Notes under the pieces: model-generated | Told to the model about the DNA's origin: nothing | The model's database searches: none | Seen by the model: the letters and a program-made list of their open reading frames with translations, nothing else | Made by a program: the position numbers and the translations under genes | Assembly: GCF_036541425.1 (NCBI RefSeq) | Contig: NZ_JAZHFT010000002.1 | Location: forward strand, 124,001-188,000 | Direction: 5' to 3' | Length of the DNA stretch: 64,000 nt | Origin: Consotaella aegiceratis | GTDB lineage: Bacteria; Pseudomonadota; Alphaproteobacteria; Rhizobiales; Rhizobiaceae | Shown here: positions 1-8,793 of the stretch, one piece after another | How the letters are laid out: the number at the start of each line of letters is the position of its first letter | Numbering within the stretch: the first letter of the stretch is position 1

Positions 1-496
1 CGTTCGGCGCGGTATCCGGATCGAGCGAAAGCTCCGCCTGGACCGGGATGCAGACGTCGTGGCAGACGCCGAGGAAGACGGAGACGGCGAGGCTCGCCGA
101 ATCCGCGGGTTTCGGCTTGCGCAAGGTCAGCGCCACCGCCAGCGGCGCCGAATAGCCATTGGTCTCGAAGCCCGCCTCCTCGTAGCGTCCGGGGGCGGGA
201 TAGCCGACCTCCTCCAGTTCGGCGTTGCGGCTCTGCGAGGTGTCGATCATCGGCGGGATGCCCGCTTCGCCGGGATCGATCCAATAGGTCTTCCAGCCGG
301 GCTCGAGATCGATGGTAAGCGCGGCGCGAAAGCGTCCGTCCGCGGCGGGCGGCTCGGCGACCAGCGACAGCGTCACGGTGTCGGCCTTGAACACGGCGCC
401 GGGCGTCGTCGACTGCGCCGGCGCGTCTTTGATGCCGAGCGGCAACAGGGCCGCGAGCAGGGCCATCGGCCGGACCAGCGCAAAACGACGGAACAT
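1..496 (-). CDS. DsbD-alpha-like (DsbC/DsbD N-terminal domain) exported protein, C-terminus cut by window edge
   Basis: About 165 codons are visible; the 3' end lies outside the window. The start ATG at 496-494 is preceded by a good ribosome site (GGAGGTG). The first ~28 residues are a signal peptide ending near AQS. The rest resembles the periplasmic DsbD-alpha / 'disulphide bond corrector' domain: a WKTYWIDPGEAG segment and a late GVCHDVCIP motif with two cysteines (about residues 145 and 149), the usual redox-active pair region of this family. Likely exchanges electrons with periplasmic thiols. It is divergent from yqgE, an arrangement I recall from rhizobia. Whether a C-terminal membrane domain follows cannot be seen, though in this neighbourhood the protein is usually a short soluble form. 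Confidence 0.8.
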   Translation of the reverse strand, partial: MFRRFALVRPMALLAALLPLGIKDAPAQSTTPGAVFKADTVTLSLVAEPPAADGRFRAALTIDLEPGWKTYWIDPGEAGIPPMIDTSQSRNAELEEVGYPAPGRYEEAGFETNGYSAPLAVALTLRKPKPADSASLAVSVFLGVCHDVCIPVQAELSLDPDTAPN

Positions 497-667
497 GGAA
501 CACCTCCGGTGATCGCTTTCAGCCCCTTCCCTACCCGCAAGGCGCTGGACCGATCCATTCAAAATCCCGGGAAATCTCCGATCGCAAAAAAGCGTCGGCG
601 CGCATCCACGATACGACAATTGCAAGAAGCAGGTGCAACGGCGGGGAAACTCTCCTATCTTAAACTC

Positions 668-1270
668 ATGGCCATGAGCATCAAACCGGATCCGTCATCG
701 TCTTCGCTGGAGGATCATTTCCTCATCGCGATGCCAGGGATGCAGGATGAGCGCTTCGTCAAAAGCGTCATCTACATCTGTGCGCACTCGCCGAGCGGCG
801 CCATGGGATTCGTCATCAACAAGGCCCAGCCGATGTCCTTCGCCTCGCTGTTGAAGCAGCTCGGCATCGTCGAGGACGAGGCGGATATCCGGCTGCCGCG
901 CCAGGGACGCGAGGTTTCCGTATGCATGGGCGGCCCGGTCGAGCAGGGCCGCGGCTTCGTTCTTCATTCGAGCGATTATGAATCGGAATCGACGGTGCCG
1001 ATCGCCGACCAGATTCGGCTCACGCCGACGCTCGACATCCTGAAGGCCATCTCGGAGGGCATCGGCCCCCACGAGGCGGTCATGGCGCTCGGCTATGCCG
1101 GCTGGGACGCAGGCCAGCTCGAAGCCGAGATCGCGGCCAATGGCTGGCTGACCTGCAAGGCCGACAGCGCGATCATGTTCGACACCGATCTCGACAGCAA
1201 ATACGACCGCGCGCTCGGACTTCTGGGCATCGATCTCACCTTTCTCGCCTCCGACGCGGGCCACGCCTGA
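668..1270 (+). CDS. yqgE: YqgE/AlgH family protein
   Basis: Encodes about 200 residues, the usual length for this family. Typical signatures are visible: LEDHFLIAMPGM near the N-terminus, GAMGFVINK, MGGPVEQGRGFVLHS, and GYAGWDAGQLEAEIAANGW in the C-terminal half. The function of the family is not settled; it has been linked by name to alginate regulation (AlgH) but is widespread in bacteria without alginate. The reading frame is open much further upstream, but that part is antisense to the DsbD-like gene and does not resemble the family. ATG 668 and ATG 674 are both possible starts; neither has a strong ribosome site. Convergent with the DUF523 gene, with only six bases between the stops. Confidence 0.92.
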   Translation: MAMSIKPDPSSSSLEDHFLIAMPGMQDERFVKSVIYICAHSPSGAMGFVINKAQPMSFASLLKQLGIVEDEADIRLPRQGREVSVCMGGPVEQGRGFVLHSSDYESESTVPIADQIRLTPTLDILKAISEGIGPHEAVMALGYAGWDAGQLEAEIAANGWLTCKADSAIMFDTDLDSKYDRALGLLGIDLTFLASDAGHA

Positions 1271-1276
1271 AGACAG

Positions 1277-1792
1277 TCAGTCCGCCGCCTCCCCGAGGTC
1301 CTTCGCCAACACATCCACTTGGTCGTCGCCGTAGACGGCCACGCCGTGGCGTCGCAGAAGCGCGGCGACGACGCCGGCACCGGCCGTCCGGTCCCCGGAG
1401 AACGTCCCGTCATAGATCTCGCGGCTGCCGCAGGACGGACTGCGGTCGGTGAGGACCGCCGCGCGGCAATCGTGGCGCCGGGCCAGGTCGAGCGCTCGAT
1501 GCGCCGCCTCGATGAAGGCAGCCGTCACGTCGCGCCCGCTGCGGTCGACCACGCGCGCTCGCCCGTCGAGAACGTCGTCGCCGGTCCCGCCGCGGATTTC
1601 CGCAGGCAGACGCGGGACGCCGAAGCCTGCCGCCATCTCCGGACAGATCGACACCAACCGACCCTCGTCACGCCAGGCCGCCAGTTTCGTCGGGTTGGAG
1701 GGGGTACGGACGCCGCCGTCATAGCGCACCGGCTGGCCGACCAGGCAGGCGCTGACCAGGATGGACGGTCGCCGTTCCTCGGAGACGGCCAT
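1277..1792 (-). CDS. DUF523 domain-containing protein
   Basis: 171 residues. Carries the DUF523 hallmarks: SACLVGQPVRYDGG at residues ~11-24, CPE (SICPEMAAGFGVPR) in the middle, and SPSCGS with a conserved cysteine around residue 120. The molecular function of this family is unknown; the three conserved cysteines suggest a thiol- or metal-dependent role, which is inference. The start ATG at 1792 overlaps the stop of the upstream GGDEF/EAL gene (TGATG), so it is almost certainly translationally coupled and the last gene of the thrC operon. The much longer open frame running upstream to 3265 is a shadow of the GGDEF/EAL gene. Confidence 0.88.
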   Translation of the reverse strand: MAVSEERRPSILVSACLVGQPVRYDGGVRTPSNPTKLAAWRDEGRLVSICPEMAAGFGVPRLPAEIRGGTGDDVLDGRARVVDRSGRDVTAAFIEAAHRALDLARRHDCRAAVLTDRSPSCGSREIYDGTFSGDRTAGAGVVAALLRRHGVAVYGDDQVDVLAKDLGEAAD

Positions 1793-4737
1793 CAGGCCGA
1801 CCGCCGCAGCGCCTCTCGCTGCTCGACCAGTTCGCGGCGCGCTTCGTCGGCCGTCAGCGGCGCCGAATAAAGGAAGCTCTGCGCATATTTGCAATCGAGC
1901 TGGCGCAGCCGGCCGGCGTCCTCCTCCGTCTCCACCCCCTCGGCAACCACGGTGAGATCGAGTTCGTGGGCCATGCGAATGATCGAGCTGAGGATGATCG
2001 GCCGCTTGGGGCGGCCATCGCTCTTCAGGAACGACTGGTCGACCTTCAGCGTGTCGAAGGGGAACTGCATCAGATAGGACAGGGAGGAATATCCCGTGCC
2101 GAAATCGTCGAGCGACAGACCGAGCCCCATCTCCTTCAACCGGGCCAGGACCTGGGCAGAGCGTTCCGGATTGTCCATCACGAGCGATTCGGTGAGTTCC
2201 AGCTTCAACGTTCCCGGCGGCAGCTGATAGCGCTTCAGCACCGCGGCGACGTCGCGCAGGAGGTCCTGCCGGATCAGTTGCCGGCTGGAGATGTTGACCG
2301 AGACGAACAGCTCGGCATCGATCATCTTCTGCCATTCCGACAGCCGCCTTGCCGCCTCGTCCAGCGCGAACTGACCGAGTTGCACGATCTGCCCGCTGCT
2401 TTCGGCGATCGGGATGAACTCCGCCGGCGAAATCGCGCCGCGCTTCGGATGCTCCCAGCGCAGGAGCGCCTCGAAGCCGGCGATCCGACCATCTTCCAGA
2501 CGCACGATCGGCTGGAAGGCAAGCGCCAGTTCGCCACGACCGAACGCGCGGCGCAGATCGGATTCGAGCTGTAGGCGACCGGCCCCCGACGTGCGCAGCG
2601 ACGGCCGATAGGGCTCGATCCGGTCGCCGCCGTAGCGCTTGGCCTGGTACATGGCCAGTTCGGCTTCCTTGAGCGCATCCTCCGGCCGCGTCGCCTCGGT
2701 CCATCCCGTCAAGCCGACCGAGCAGGTGAGCACGATCTCGCGCCCGCCGAAGGAAATCGGCGCCTTGACCGCCTCCCGCAAGGTTTCGGCAAAGCCCGCG
2801 ATGGCGTCGAGGTCGGTTTCCGACATCAGGATCACGCCGAACTGGTCTCCGGCCAGCCGGGCCAGCGAGTCCTGCGGCCTCAGGATCCGCTTCAACCGCC
2901 GACCGACGGTCAGAAGGATCGTGTCGCCCGTGGCGATGCCGAAATCGTCGTTGACCTGCTTGAAGCGGTCGATGTCGATCATGAAGACGGTGGGCCGCAC
3001 GTCCGCGCGTACGGCCGCCAGCGTGCCGATGGCCTCCAGCCGGTCGATGAACAGCTCGCGATTGGGCAGGCCGGTCAACTGGTCGTGCAGGGCATCGTGG
3101 AGCATGCGCTCCTCGCCCTTCTTGCGCTCCGTCACGTCGGTGAGCGTGCCGACGCAGCGCACCACCTCGCCGTCCGTCCCGAGCACCGGGCGCGCTCGCA
3201 GATGCAGCCAATGATAGGCGCCGTCGTGGGCACGGACGCGGAAATCCTGGGCGATGCGCCCGCATCGCTGTTCTACGACCGTGTCGAGCGTCAGCCTGAA
3301 GCGGTCGCGGTCGTCGGGATGGAGAATCGGCAGCCAGTCGCGCGCCGGCCCGTTCATCGTGGCGATCGGCAGCGGCGATGGCAGATCGTCGTCGACACCG
3401 GCGAAGATCCGGTCGCGATCGACGTCCCAGTCCCAGACGGCGTCACCGGTGCCGGCGAGAGCCAGCGAGCGACGTTCCAGGTCAGAGAGTGGGCCCAGGT
3501 TAAAGGAGCCGCCGGCAAAAGCGTGCTGCATGACCGTGAAGCCGATCAGCAGCACGATCAGCACCAGCCCGCCGCCGAGCGCCGGCTGAATCACGTCATT
3601 GGTGAGCCGGCCGGTCACGGTGAGCCAGCCGCCCACCAACCACAGAATGATCAGCGCCCAGGTCGGAATCAGCATGATCGCCCGGTCGAAGCCGAGCCAC
3701 GAGAGATAGAGGATCAGCAGCAGCCCCAAGCCGCCGATGGCCGCCAGCGACAGACGGGCGAGACCGGCGGCGATCGGCGGATCGAAGGCGGCGAAGACGC
3801 CGAGCCCGACCAGCGCCAGCATCCAGAGCGCCGTGAAGATGGTGAAGACGCCGTGCCAACGATTGAGGTTGAGATAGGCGTAGAGGAACAGGACGAGGGT
3901 AAGCGCCAGCGCCACCTCGGTGGCGGCGCGCCACATGCCCTCCTGCCCCGGCATGATGGGCACCAGCTTCTGCCAGAAGTCGAAGTCGATGCAGATATAG
4001 GCGAGCACCGCCCAGGCGAGCGCCGCCGTCGCCGGGAACATCGCCGAACCCTTGACCACGAAGAGGATGGTCAGAAACACCGCCAGCAGGCCGGCGATGC
4101 CGAGCACGATGCCGCGATAGAGCGTATAGGCGTTGATCGCGTCCTTATAGGCTTCCGGCTCCCAGAGCCGGATCTCCGGCAGGCTCTTCGACGTCATCTC
4201 GATCACGAAGGTGACCACCGAGCCGGGATTGAGCGTCACCAGGAAGACGTCGGCCTCCGAGCTCGGCTGCCGGTCGAGCGCAAAGCCTTCCGAGGGTGTG
4301 ATGGAGGCGATCCGCTGCGAGCCGAGGTCGGGCCAGATGATGCCCGAGCCCGGCAGCTTGAAGTTGGGCGCGACGATCAGGCGATCGAGCTGCTGGTCGG
4401 TATCATTGGCAAGCGCGACGACCGCCCAGTCTCCCGAAGCGTTGGGGGCCTGCGCCTCGACCTCGATGCGCCGCACGATGCCGTCCGCGCCGGGCACCGT
4501 GGAGACCTGGAGGTTCGGGCCACGCCCGCGATAGACCTCCACTGCGGGTGCGAGATCGATGACCGAGACGTCGCGCGAGATGCTGACGGGTTCCAGCGCC
4601 TGGGCCGTCAACGTGGTGCCCGCCAGCACGACAAAGGCGAGGCAGATCTGCACGAACGCGAAAAAGGCGCATGAAACGGCCGATCGCCGACCGGCGAGCA
4701 TCGCATTCGCCGATGCGTCGAAGCACAACGCTCTCAT
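1792..4737 (-). CDS. membrane-anchored PAS-GGDEF-EAL protein (c-di-GMP metabolism)
   Basis: 981 residues from ATG 4737, chosen because it overlaps the stop of the upstream GNAT gene (TAATG). Order of parts: N-terminal hydrophobic signal/anchor (~10-45), periplasmic domain (~45-190), about seven membrane helices (~200-415) as in 7TMR-DISM sensors, a PAS-like fold ending with TDVTERKK near 537, GGDEF domain, and EAL domain to the C-terminus. The GGDEF signature is AGDQF (near residue 629), with Gln in place of the catalytic Glu, so cyclase activity is doubtful; an I-site-like RPQD lies five residues before it. The EAL domain looks complete: EALLRW (~755), NISSRQL, ELTESLV, DDFGTGYSS, KVDQSFL, VAEGVET. 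Most likely a c-di-GMP phosphodiesterase, perhaps with a GTP- or c-di-GMP-sensing GGDEF. Confidence 0.93.
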   Translation of the reverse strand: MRALCFDASANAMLAGRRSAVSCAFFAFVQICLAFVVLAGTTLTAQALEPVSISRDVSVIDLAPAVEVYRGRGPNLQVSTVPGADGIVRRIEVEAQAPNASGDWAVVALANDTDQQLDRLIVAPNFKLPGSGIIWPDLGSQRIASITPSEGFALDRQPSSEADVFLVTLNPGSVVTFVIEMTSKSLPEIRLWEPEAYKDAINAYTLYRGIVLGIAGLLAVFLTILFVVKGSAMFPATAALAWAVLAYICIDFDFWQKLVPIMPGQEGMWRAATEVALALTLVLFLYAYLNLNRWHGVFTIFTALWMLALVGLGVFAAFDPPIAAGLARLSLAAIGGLGLLLILYLSWLGFDRAIMLIPTWALIILWLVGGWLTVTGRLTNDVIQPALGGGLVLIVLLIGFTVMQHAFAGGSFNLGPLSDLERRSLALAGTGDAVWDWDVDRDRIFAGVDDDLPSPLPIATMNGPARDWLPILHPDDRDRFRLTLDTVVEQRCGRIAQDFRVRAHDGAYHWLHLRARPVLGTDGEVVRCVGTLTDVTERKKGEERMLHDALHDQLTGLPNRELFIDRLEAIGTLAAVRADVRPTVFMIDIDRFKQVNDDFGIATGDTILLTVGRRLKRILRPQDSLARLAGDQFGVILMSETDLDAIAGFAETLREAVKAPISFGGREIVLTCSVGLTGWTEATRPEDALKEAELAMYQAKRYGGDRIEPYRPSLRTSGAGRLQLESDLRRAFGRGELALAFQPIVRLEDGRIAGFEALLRWEHPKRGAISPAEFIPIAESSGQIVQLGQFALDEAARRLSEWQKMIDAELFVSVNISSRQLIRQDLLRDVAAVLKRYQLPPGTLKLELTESLVMDNPERSAQVLARLKEMGLGLSLDDFGTGYSSLSYLMQFPFDTLKVDQSFLKSDGRPKRPIILSSIIRMAHELDLTVVAEGVETEEDAGRLRQLDCKYAQSFLYSAPLTADEARRELVEQREALRRSA

Positions 4738-5360
4738 TACAGAACCGCCGATGTCAGGCCGGGCAGAACGCTGTCCGACGCCCTCCACTCTTCGGAGAGA
4801 AGAGCATAGAGATAGTGATCTTCCCAACGTCCGGCGATCTTCAGATAGCGCCGCAGATGGCCCTCGCGCGTGAACCCGGCGCGTTCCAGCAGCCGGATCG
4901 AGCGTTGGTTGGACGGCAGGCAGGCCGCTTCGATCCGGTGCAACCCCTCGAGCTCGAACACGAAATGCTTGAGCGCCTCGACCCCTCGCGACATCAGCCC
5001 CGCGCCCGCATAGGGCTCGCCCATCCAGTAGCCGAGGGTGCAGGACTGGGCGACCCCTCGGCGGATCTGGCCGACGGTCGCCCCGCCGTAGAGCGTCGCT
5101 TCCGACGGATCGAACAGGAAGAAGGTATAGCTGGTGCGGTCCCGCGCGTCCTGGCGGTAGCGCTGCAGCCTCAGATGATAGGATCGGCGGCTCAACTCGT
5201 CACTGCTCCAAAGCGGCTCCCAGGGCGTGAGAAACGCGCGGCTGCGGTGTCTGAGATCGCGCCAGGCGAGGTAGTCGCCCCCTTGCGGCATGCGCAGAAC
5301 GACACCCTGGCCCTCGACCTTCGGAAACACGGGATGGAACAGGGTGTCGAAGACGCTCAT
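4737..5360 (-). CDS. GNAT family N-acetyltransferase (RimJ/RimL-like)
   Basis: 207 residues from ATG 5360, seven bases after the M16 peptidase stop. Looks like the RimJ/RimL branch of GNAT acetyltransferases: VEGQGVVLRMPQGGDY at the start, WRDLRHRSRAFLTPWEP, TLGYWMGEPYAGAGLMSRGVEAL (acetyl-CoA binding region), and HRIEAACLPSNQRSIRLLERAGFTREG near the C-terminus. RimJ-type enzymes acetylate ribosomal protein N-termini, but many relatives act on other substrates, so the exact target is open. In rhizobia a rimJ-like gene commonly follows thrC and the M16 peptidase, as here. The stop codon TAA overlaps the ATG of the next gene. Confidence 0.9.
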   Translation of the reverse strand: MSVFDTLFHPVFPKVEGQGVVLRMPQGGDYLAWRDLRHRSRAFLTPWEPLWSSDELSRRSYHLRLQRYRQDARDRTSYTFFLFDPSEATLYGGATVGQIRRGVAQSCTLGYWMGEPYAGAGLMSRGVEALKHFVFELEGLHRIEAACLPSNQRSIRLLERAGFTREGHLRRYLKIAGRWEDHYLYALLSEEWRASDSVLPGLTSAVL

Positions 5361-5367
5361 CGTGGTC

Positions 5368-6681
5368 TCAGGAGAGGGCCGTCTTCGCAGACTGGGTGTG
5401 CGGCGACGAGCCGAGCCGCGCCGACAGGTCCTCCAGGGTGGAGAGCCCCCCAACGGGGCCGATCGCGGCGATCGTCGGAGCGGTGGCCACGAAAGTCCGC
5501 TCGGCAAGATCGGTCAGGCGCCCGGCATCGATCGCGGAAAGCCTGTCGATCAGCGCGGTATTGGAGATCGTCTGGCCGCTGAACAGGATCTGGCGGGCGA
5601 TCTGCCCGGCACGCGACGATGGACTTTCCTGCGACATCAGCAGGCTGGAGCGCATCTGGGCGCGGGCGCGCGCCACCTCCTTTTCGGAGATGCCCTCGAC
5701 CGCCCGCATCAGCTCGTCGGCAATGATCGGGGCGAGTTCGGCGAGCTGCTCCTCGCCAGTTGCGGCATGGACGCCGAAAATGCCGGAATCCGAAAAGCTC
5801 CAGTGGAAGCTGTAGATCGCGTAGCACAGGCCCCGCGCCTCGCGGATTTCCTGGAACAGACGGGACGACATGCCGCCGCCGAGAATCAGTGACAGCACCT
5901 GCGCGGCATAAAAGTCCCGCTTGTAATAGGGGCGCCCCTCGAAGCCGAGCACCACCTGGGCATCCATCAGGTCGCGCCGCTCCCGGAAGTCGCCGCCGGT
6001 GTAGGTGGCGGGCTGGCGAGGCGTGACGTCCTTTGTGGTGGCCGGCAGCGTCGACCAGCCGCCGAGCGTATCGGAAATCCGCTTGACGATGTCGTCGTGG
6101 GAGACGGCGCCGGTTGCCACGACCACCATGCGGTCGGGCGCGTAGTGATGGGCGAGATAGTCGCGCAGCGCCTCCGGCGTAAACGAGGTCACGGTCTCCC
6201 GCGTGCCCAGGATCGGCCGGCCGATGATCTGGTCGCGATAGGCGATCTCCTGGAACCGGTCGAACACCACGTCGTCGGGCGTATCCTCGGCCGCACCGAT
6301 CTCCTGGATGATGACATGCTTCTCGCGTTCGAGCTCTTCGGCATCGAACTTGGAGTCGACCAGGATGTCGGTCAAAATGTCGAGGGCGAGCGGCACGTCG
6401 TCCTTCAGCACCCGCGCATAGTAGGCCGTCGTCTCGACGCTGGTGGCGGCGTTGAGATCGCCGCCGACGTTCTCGATCTCCTCGGCGATCTCGCGGGCGC
6501 TTCGCCGGCTGGTGCCCTTGAAGGCCATGTGCTCCAGGAGATGGGCGATGCCGTGGTCGGCGGGGCTCTCGTCGCGGGCACCCGCCTTGACCCAGATGCC
6601 GAGGGCGGCGCTTTCCAGATGCGCCATGGTTTCGGTCGCGATCGTCAGACCGTTGGCGAGGGTGCTGGTTTCGACCGTCAT
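5368..6681 (-). CDS. M16 family zinc metallopeptidase (mitochondrial processing peptidase-like)
   Basis: 437 residues. The inverted zinc motif HLLEH is at residues 47-51 with E127 in the downstream IIQEI segment as expected third ligand, so the protein should be an active peptidase. The C-terminal half has the R/Y pocket region GGGMSSRLFQEIREARGLCYAIYS. Alphaproteobacterial members are the closest relatives of the mitochondrial processing peptidase beta subunit; the bacterial substrates are poorly known. The ATG overlaps the thrC stop (ATGA), so translation is coupled. No signal peptide is seen, so it is probably cytoplasmic. Confidence 0.95.
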   Translation of the reverse strand: MTVETSTLANGLTIATETMAHLESAALGIWVKAGARDESPADHGIAHLLEHMAFKGTSRRSAREIAEEIENVGGDLNAATSVETTAYYARVLKDDVPLALDILTDILVDSKFDAEELEREKHVIIQEIGAAEDTPDDVVFDRFQEIAYRDQIIGRPILGTRETVTSFTPEALRDYLAHHYAPDRMVVVATGAVSHDDIVKRISDTLGGWSTLPATTKDVTPRQPATYTGGDFRERRDLMDAQVVLGFEGRPYYKRDFYAAQVLSLILGGGMSSRLFQEIREARGLCYAIYSFHWSFSDSGIFGVHAATGEEQLAELAPIIADELMRAVEGISEKEVARARAQMRSSLLMSQESPSSRAGQIARQILFSGQTISNTALIDRLSAIDAGRLTDLAERTFVATAPTIAAIGPVGGLSTLEDLSARLGSSPHTQSAKTALS

Positions 6682-8084
6682 GCTGCCCCCGCACCGACGG
6701 CGCGGCTGAACCGCGCCACATAATCCTCGACATGGCCAAGATCGTTGGCCAGACGCTCGAACCGTTCCTTCTTCGCCATCAGATCGGAATGACTCGGCGG
6801 CAGCGCCGGCGCAACCCCGCAGGCCGCTTCCACGGCCGCGGGAAACTTGGCGGGATGGGCCGTACCCAGCGTCACCATCATCTCCTCGTCCCGCCGCTCG
6901 CGGGCGACCTTCACGCCGACCGCGGTGTGAGGATCGAGGAGATAGGCGGTCGAGGTCAGCACCTCGGCGATGGTCGTCGCCGTATCGTGCTCGTCCGCCG
7001 AGCCCGCGTCGAACTCGGCGCGGATCGCGGCGAGCCAGGGTTCGGGCAGCGTGAAACCGCCAGACTGGCTCAGCTGTTGCATCAGGCGGCGTACGCCCGG
7101 CGCATCGCGCCCTGAAGCCTCGAACAGCAACCGCTCGAAGTTGGACGACACCTGGATGTCCATGGAGGGCGACGAGGTCGCGTGGACGCCCGCCGTCTCG
7201 TACCGCCCGGAGGCGAGCGTGCGGGTCAGGATGTCGTTCTGGTTGGTGGCGATGACCAGCCGATCGATCGGCAGTCCCATGCGCTTGGCGGCAAAACCGG
7301 CGAAGATGTCGCCGAAATTGCCGGTCGGCACCGTAAACGAGATGGGCCGATCGGGCGCGCCAAGGCTGGCCGCCGCCGTGAAATAGTAGACGATCTGGGC
7401 CATGATGCGCGCCCAGTTGATCGAATTGACGCCCGACAGCGAGACCTGGCGGCGGAAGCGGGCGTCGTTGAACATCGCCTTGACCAGCGCCTGGCAGTCG
7501 TCGAATGTCCCCTCGATCGCCAGCGCATGGACGTTGGCGGCGTCCGAAGCCGTCATCTGCCGCTGCTGGACGGGCGAGACGCGGCCTTCCGGAAACAGGA
7601 TGAAGATGTCGGCGCGCTCGCTGCCGGCGAACGCCTCGATCGCCGCACCGCCCGTATCACCGGAAGTGGCACCAATGATCGTCGCCCGCTCGCCGCGCTC
7701 CTTGAGAACATGGTCCATCAGCCGTGCCAGGAGCTGCATGGCGACGTCCTTGAAGGCGAGCGTCGGACCGTGAAACAGCTCGAGGACGAAATCGGCCGGG
7801 CCGATCTGCACCAGCGGCACCACCGCGGGATGGCGGAAGGTGGCATAGGCCTCGTCCACCATCGTCTTGAGGTCGGCCTCGGCGATATCCTCGCCGACGA
7901 AGGGGCGCAGCACGGTCAGCGCCACCTCGGCATAGGGCCGCCCCCGGAACGACCGGATGTCCTGGTCGGTGATCGTCGGCCAGACCTTGGGGACGTAGAG
8001 GCCGCCGTCATTTGCGAGTCCGGCCATCAGAACGTCCGCGAATGTCAGCGTGGGCGCCTCGCCGCGCGTACTCACATAGTCCAA
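6678..8084 (-). CDS. thrC: threonine synthase
   Basis: 468 residues, full length. Converts O-phosphohomoserine to threonine with PLP. The PLP lysine is K112 in GPTLAFKDVAMQ; GATSGDTGGAAIEAF binds the phosphate of PLP, and the N-terminal YVSTRGEAPTLTFADVLMAGLANDGGLYVP is the family opening. The start that matches homologs is an unusual TTG at 8084; the next alternative, GTG at 8075, would remove three residues. No close ribosome site is seen (a GGGAG lies about 16 nt upstream), and a small CGGCTG-TTT-CAGCCG hairpin sits in the leader at 8111-8125. First gene of a five-gene coupled operon. Confidence 0.96.
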   Translation of the reverse strand: MDYVSTRGEAPTLTFADVLMAGLANDGGLYVPKVWPTITDQDIRSFRGRPYAEVALTVLRPFVGEDIAEADLKTMVDEAYATFRHPAVVPLVQIGPADFVLELFHGPTLAFKDVAMQLLARLMDHVLKERGERATIIGATSGDTGGAAIEAFAGSERADIFILFPEGRVSPVQQRQMTASDAANVHALAIEGTFDDCQALVKAMFNDARFRRQVSLSGVNSINWARIMAQIVYYFTAAASLGAPDRPISFTVPTGNFGDIFAGFAAKRMGLPIDRLVIATNQNDILTRTLASGRYETAGVHATSSPSMDIQVSSNFERLLFEASGRDAPGVRRLMQQLSQSGGFTLPEPWLAAIRAEFDAGSADEHDTATTIAEVLTSTAYLLDPHTAVGVKVARERRDEEMMVTLGTAHPAKFPAAVEAACGVAPALPPSHSDLMAKKERFERLANDLGHVEDYVARFSRAVGAGAA

Positions 8085-8110
8085 GTCGTCACCATTCGTT
8101 CTCCCGTCAA

Positions 8111-8125
8111 CGGCTGTTTCAGCCG
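8111..8125. other. small hairpin in the thrC leader
   Basis: Perfect 6-bp inverted repeat with a TTT loop located about 27 nt upstream of the TTG start of thrC. No leader peptide rich in Thr/Ile codons is evident, so a classical thr attenuator is not supported. It may affect initiation at the weak start codon or mean nothing. Confidence 0.3.
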
Positions 8126-8210
8126 CTCATGTCGATTTCACGGCGCCGGTCGCAAAATCCTTCCCGCGCTGGTATAGAACGGCCCGCCACAGGAAGGGAA
8201 GAACCGTAGC

Positions 8211-8732
8211 ATGGATATGTCTATCGCGTCGCGGCTCGGTGCCTTGGCCGCTCTTGGATTGCTCGCGGCTTGCCAGTCCACGACACCGCCCAGCGACATC
8301 GCGGCCCCGAGAACGGCAGCCCGAGAGGAAGGCACCGTCCCGGACTATTGTCCACAAATCTCGCTGAGGGACGGGACCGCGGTCTTGAACAAGCAATCGG
8401 GCGATCAACTGCAATATGCCGCTTCGATCACCGAAACCAGCCGCGAATGCCACATCGTCAACGGGCAGCTGTCGATCCGCGTCGGCGCGGCGGGACGCGT
8501 CATGCCCGGCCCGGCTGCCACGGCGGGGGCGGTGCAGTTGCCGATCCGCGTCGCGGTCGTTCGCGGCTCGGACGTGCTGTATTCGAATCTTGGCGCAAAA
8601 GCCGTCGACCTGGTGCCGAGCCAAGGGGCGTCGCAATTCGTCTTTGTCGACCAGAACGTCGTCGTACCGCAGCCGACGGCTCACGACTATCTGATCTATA
8701 TCGGCTTCGACGAAGGCGCGCCGCAGCGCTGA
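8211..8732 (+). CDS. putative lipoprotein of unknown function
   Basis: 173 residues. N-terminal signal ends in the lipobox LLAAC (cysteine about residue 21), so it should be lipid-anchored; the residue after Cys is Gln, which favours the outer membrane under the E. coli rule. The mature part is small and polar with cysteines in DYCPQISLRDG and ETSRECHIVNGQ that could pair; a beta-rich domain is likely from the sequence pattern. It resembles uncharacterised lipoproteins of rhizobia but I cannot name a family. A good ribosome site (AGGAAGGG) precedes the ATG, and a TATAGA at 8173-8178 could be a -10 element. Divergent from thrC. Confidence 0.85.
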   Translation: MDMSIASRLGALAALGLLAACQSTTPPSDIAAPRTAAREEGTVPDYCPQISLRDGTAVLNKQSGDQLQYAASITETSRECHIVNGQLSIRVGAAGRVMPGPAATAGAVQLPIRVAVVRGSDVLYSNLGAKAVDLVPSQGASQFVFVDQNVVVPQPTAHDYLIYIGFDEGAPQR

Positions 8733-8746
8733 AGCGCGGCCTGGTC

Positions 8747-8776
8747 CGTTCTCGGCCCTTTCGAGGGTCGAGAACG
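8747..8776. terminator. bidirectional hairpin between convergent genes
   Basis: Inverted repeat CGTTCTCG/CGAGAACG followed inwards by a G-T wobble and CCCT/AGGG closing on a TTCG tetraloop: a continuous 13-bp stem. It lies between the stop codons of the lipoprotein gene (8732) and the HAD gene (8794). No clear U-tract follows on either strand, so termination is inferred from position and stability. Confidence 0.55.
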
Positions 8777-8793
8777 CGGCGGTCACGCGAGCC

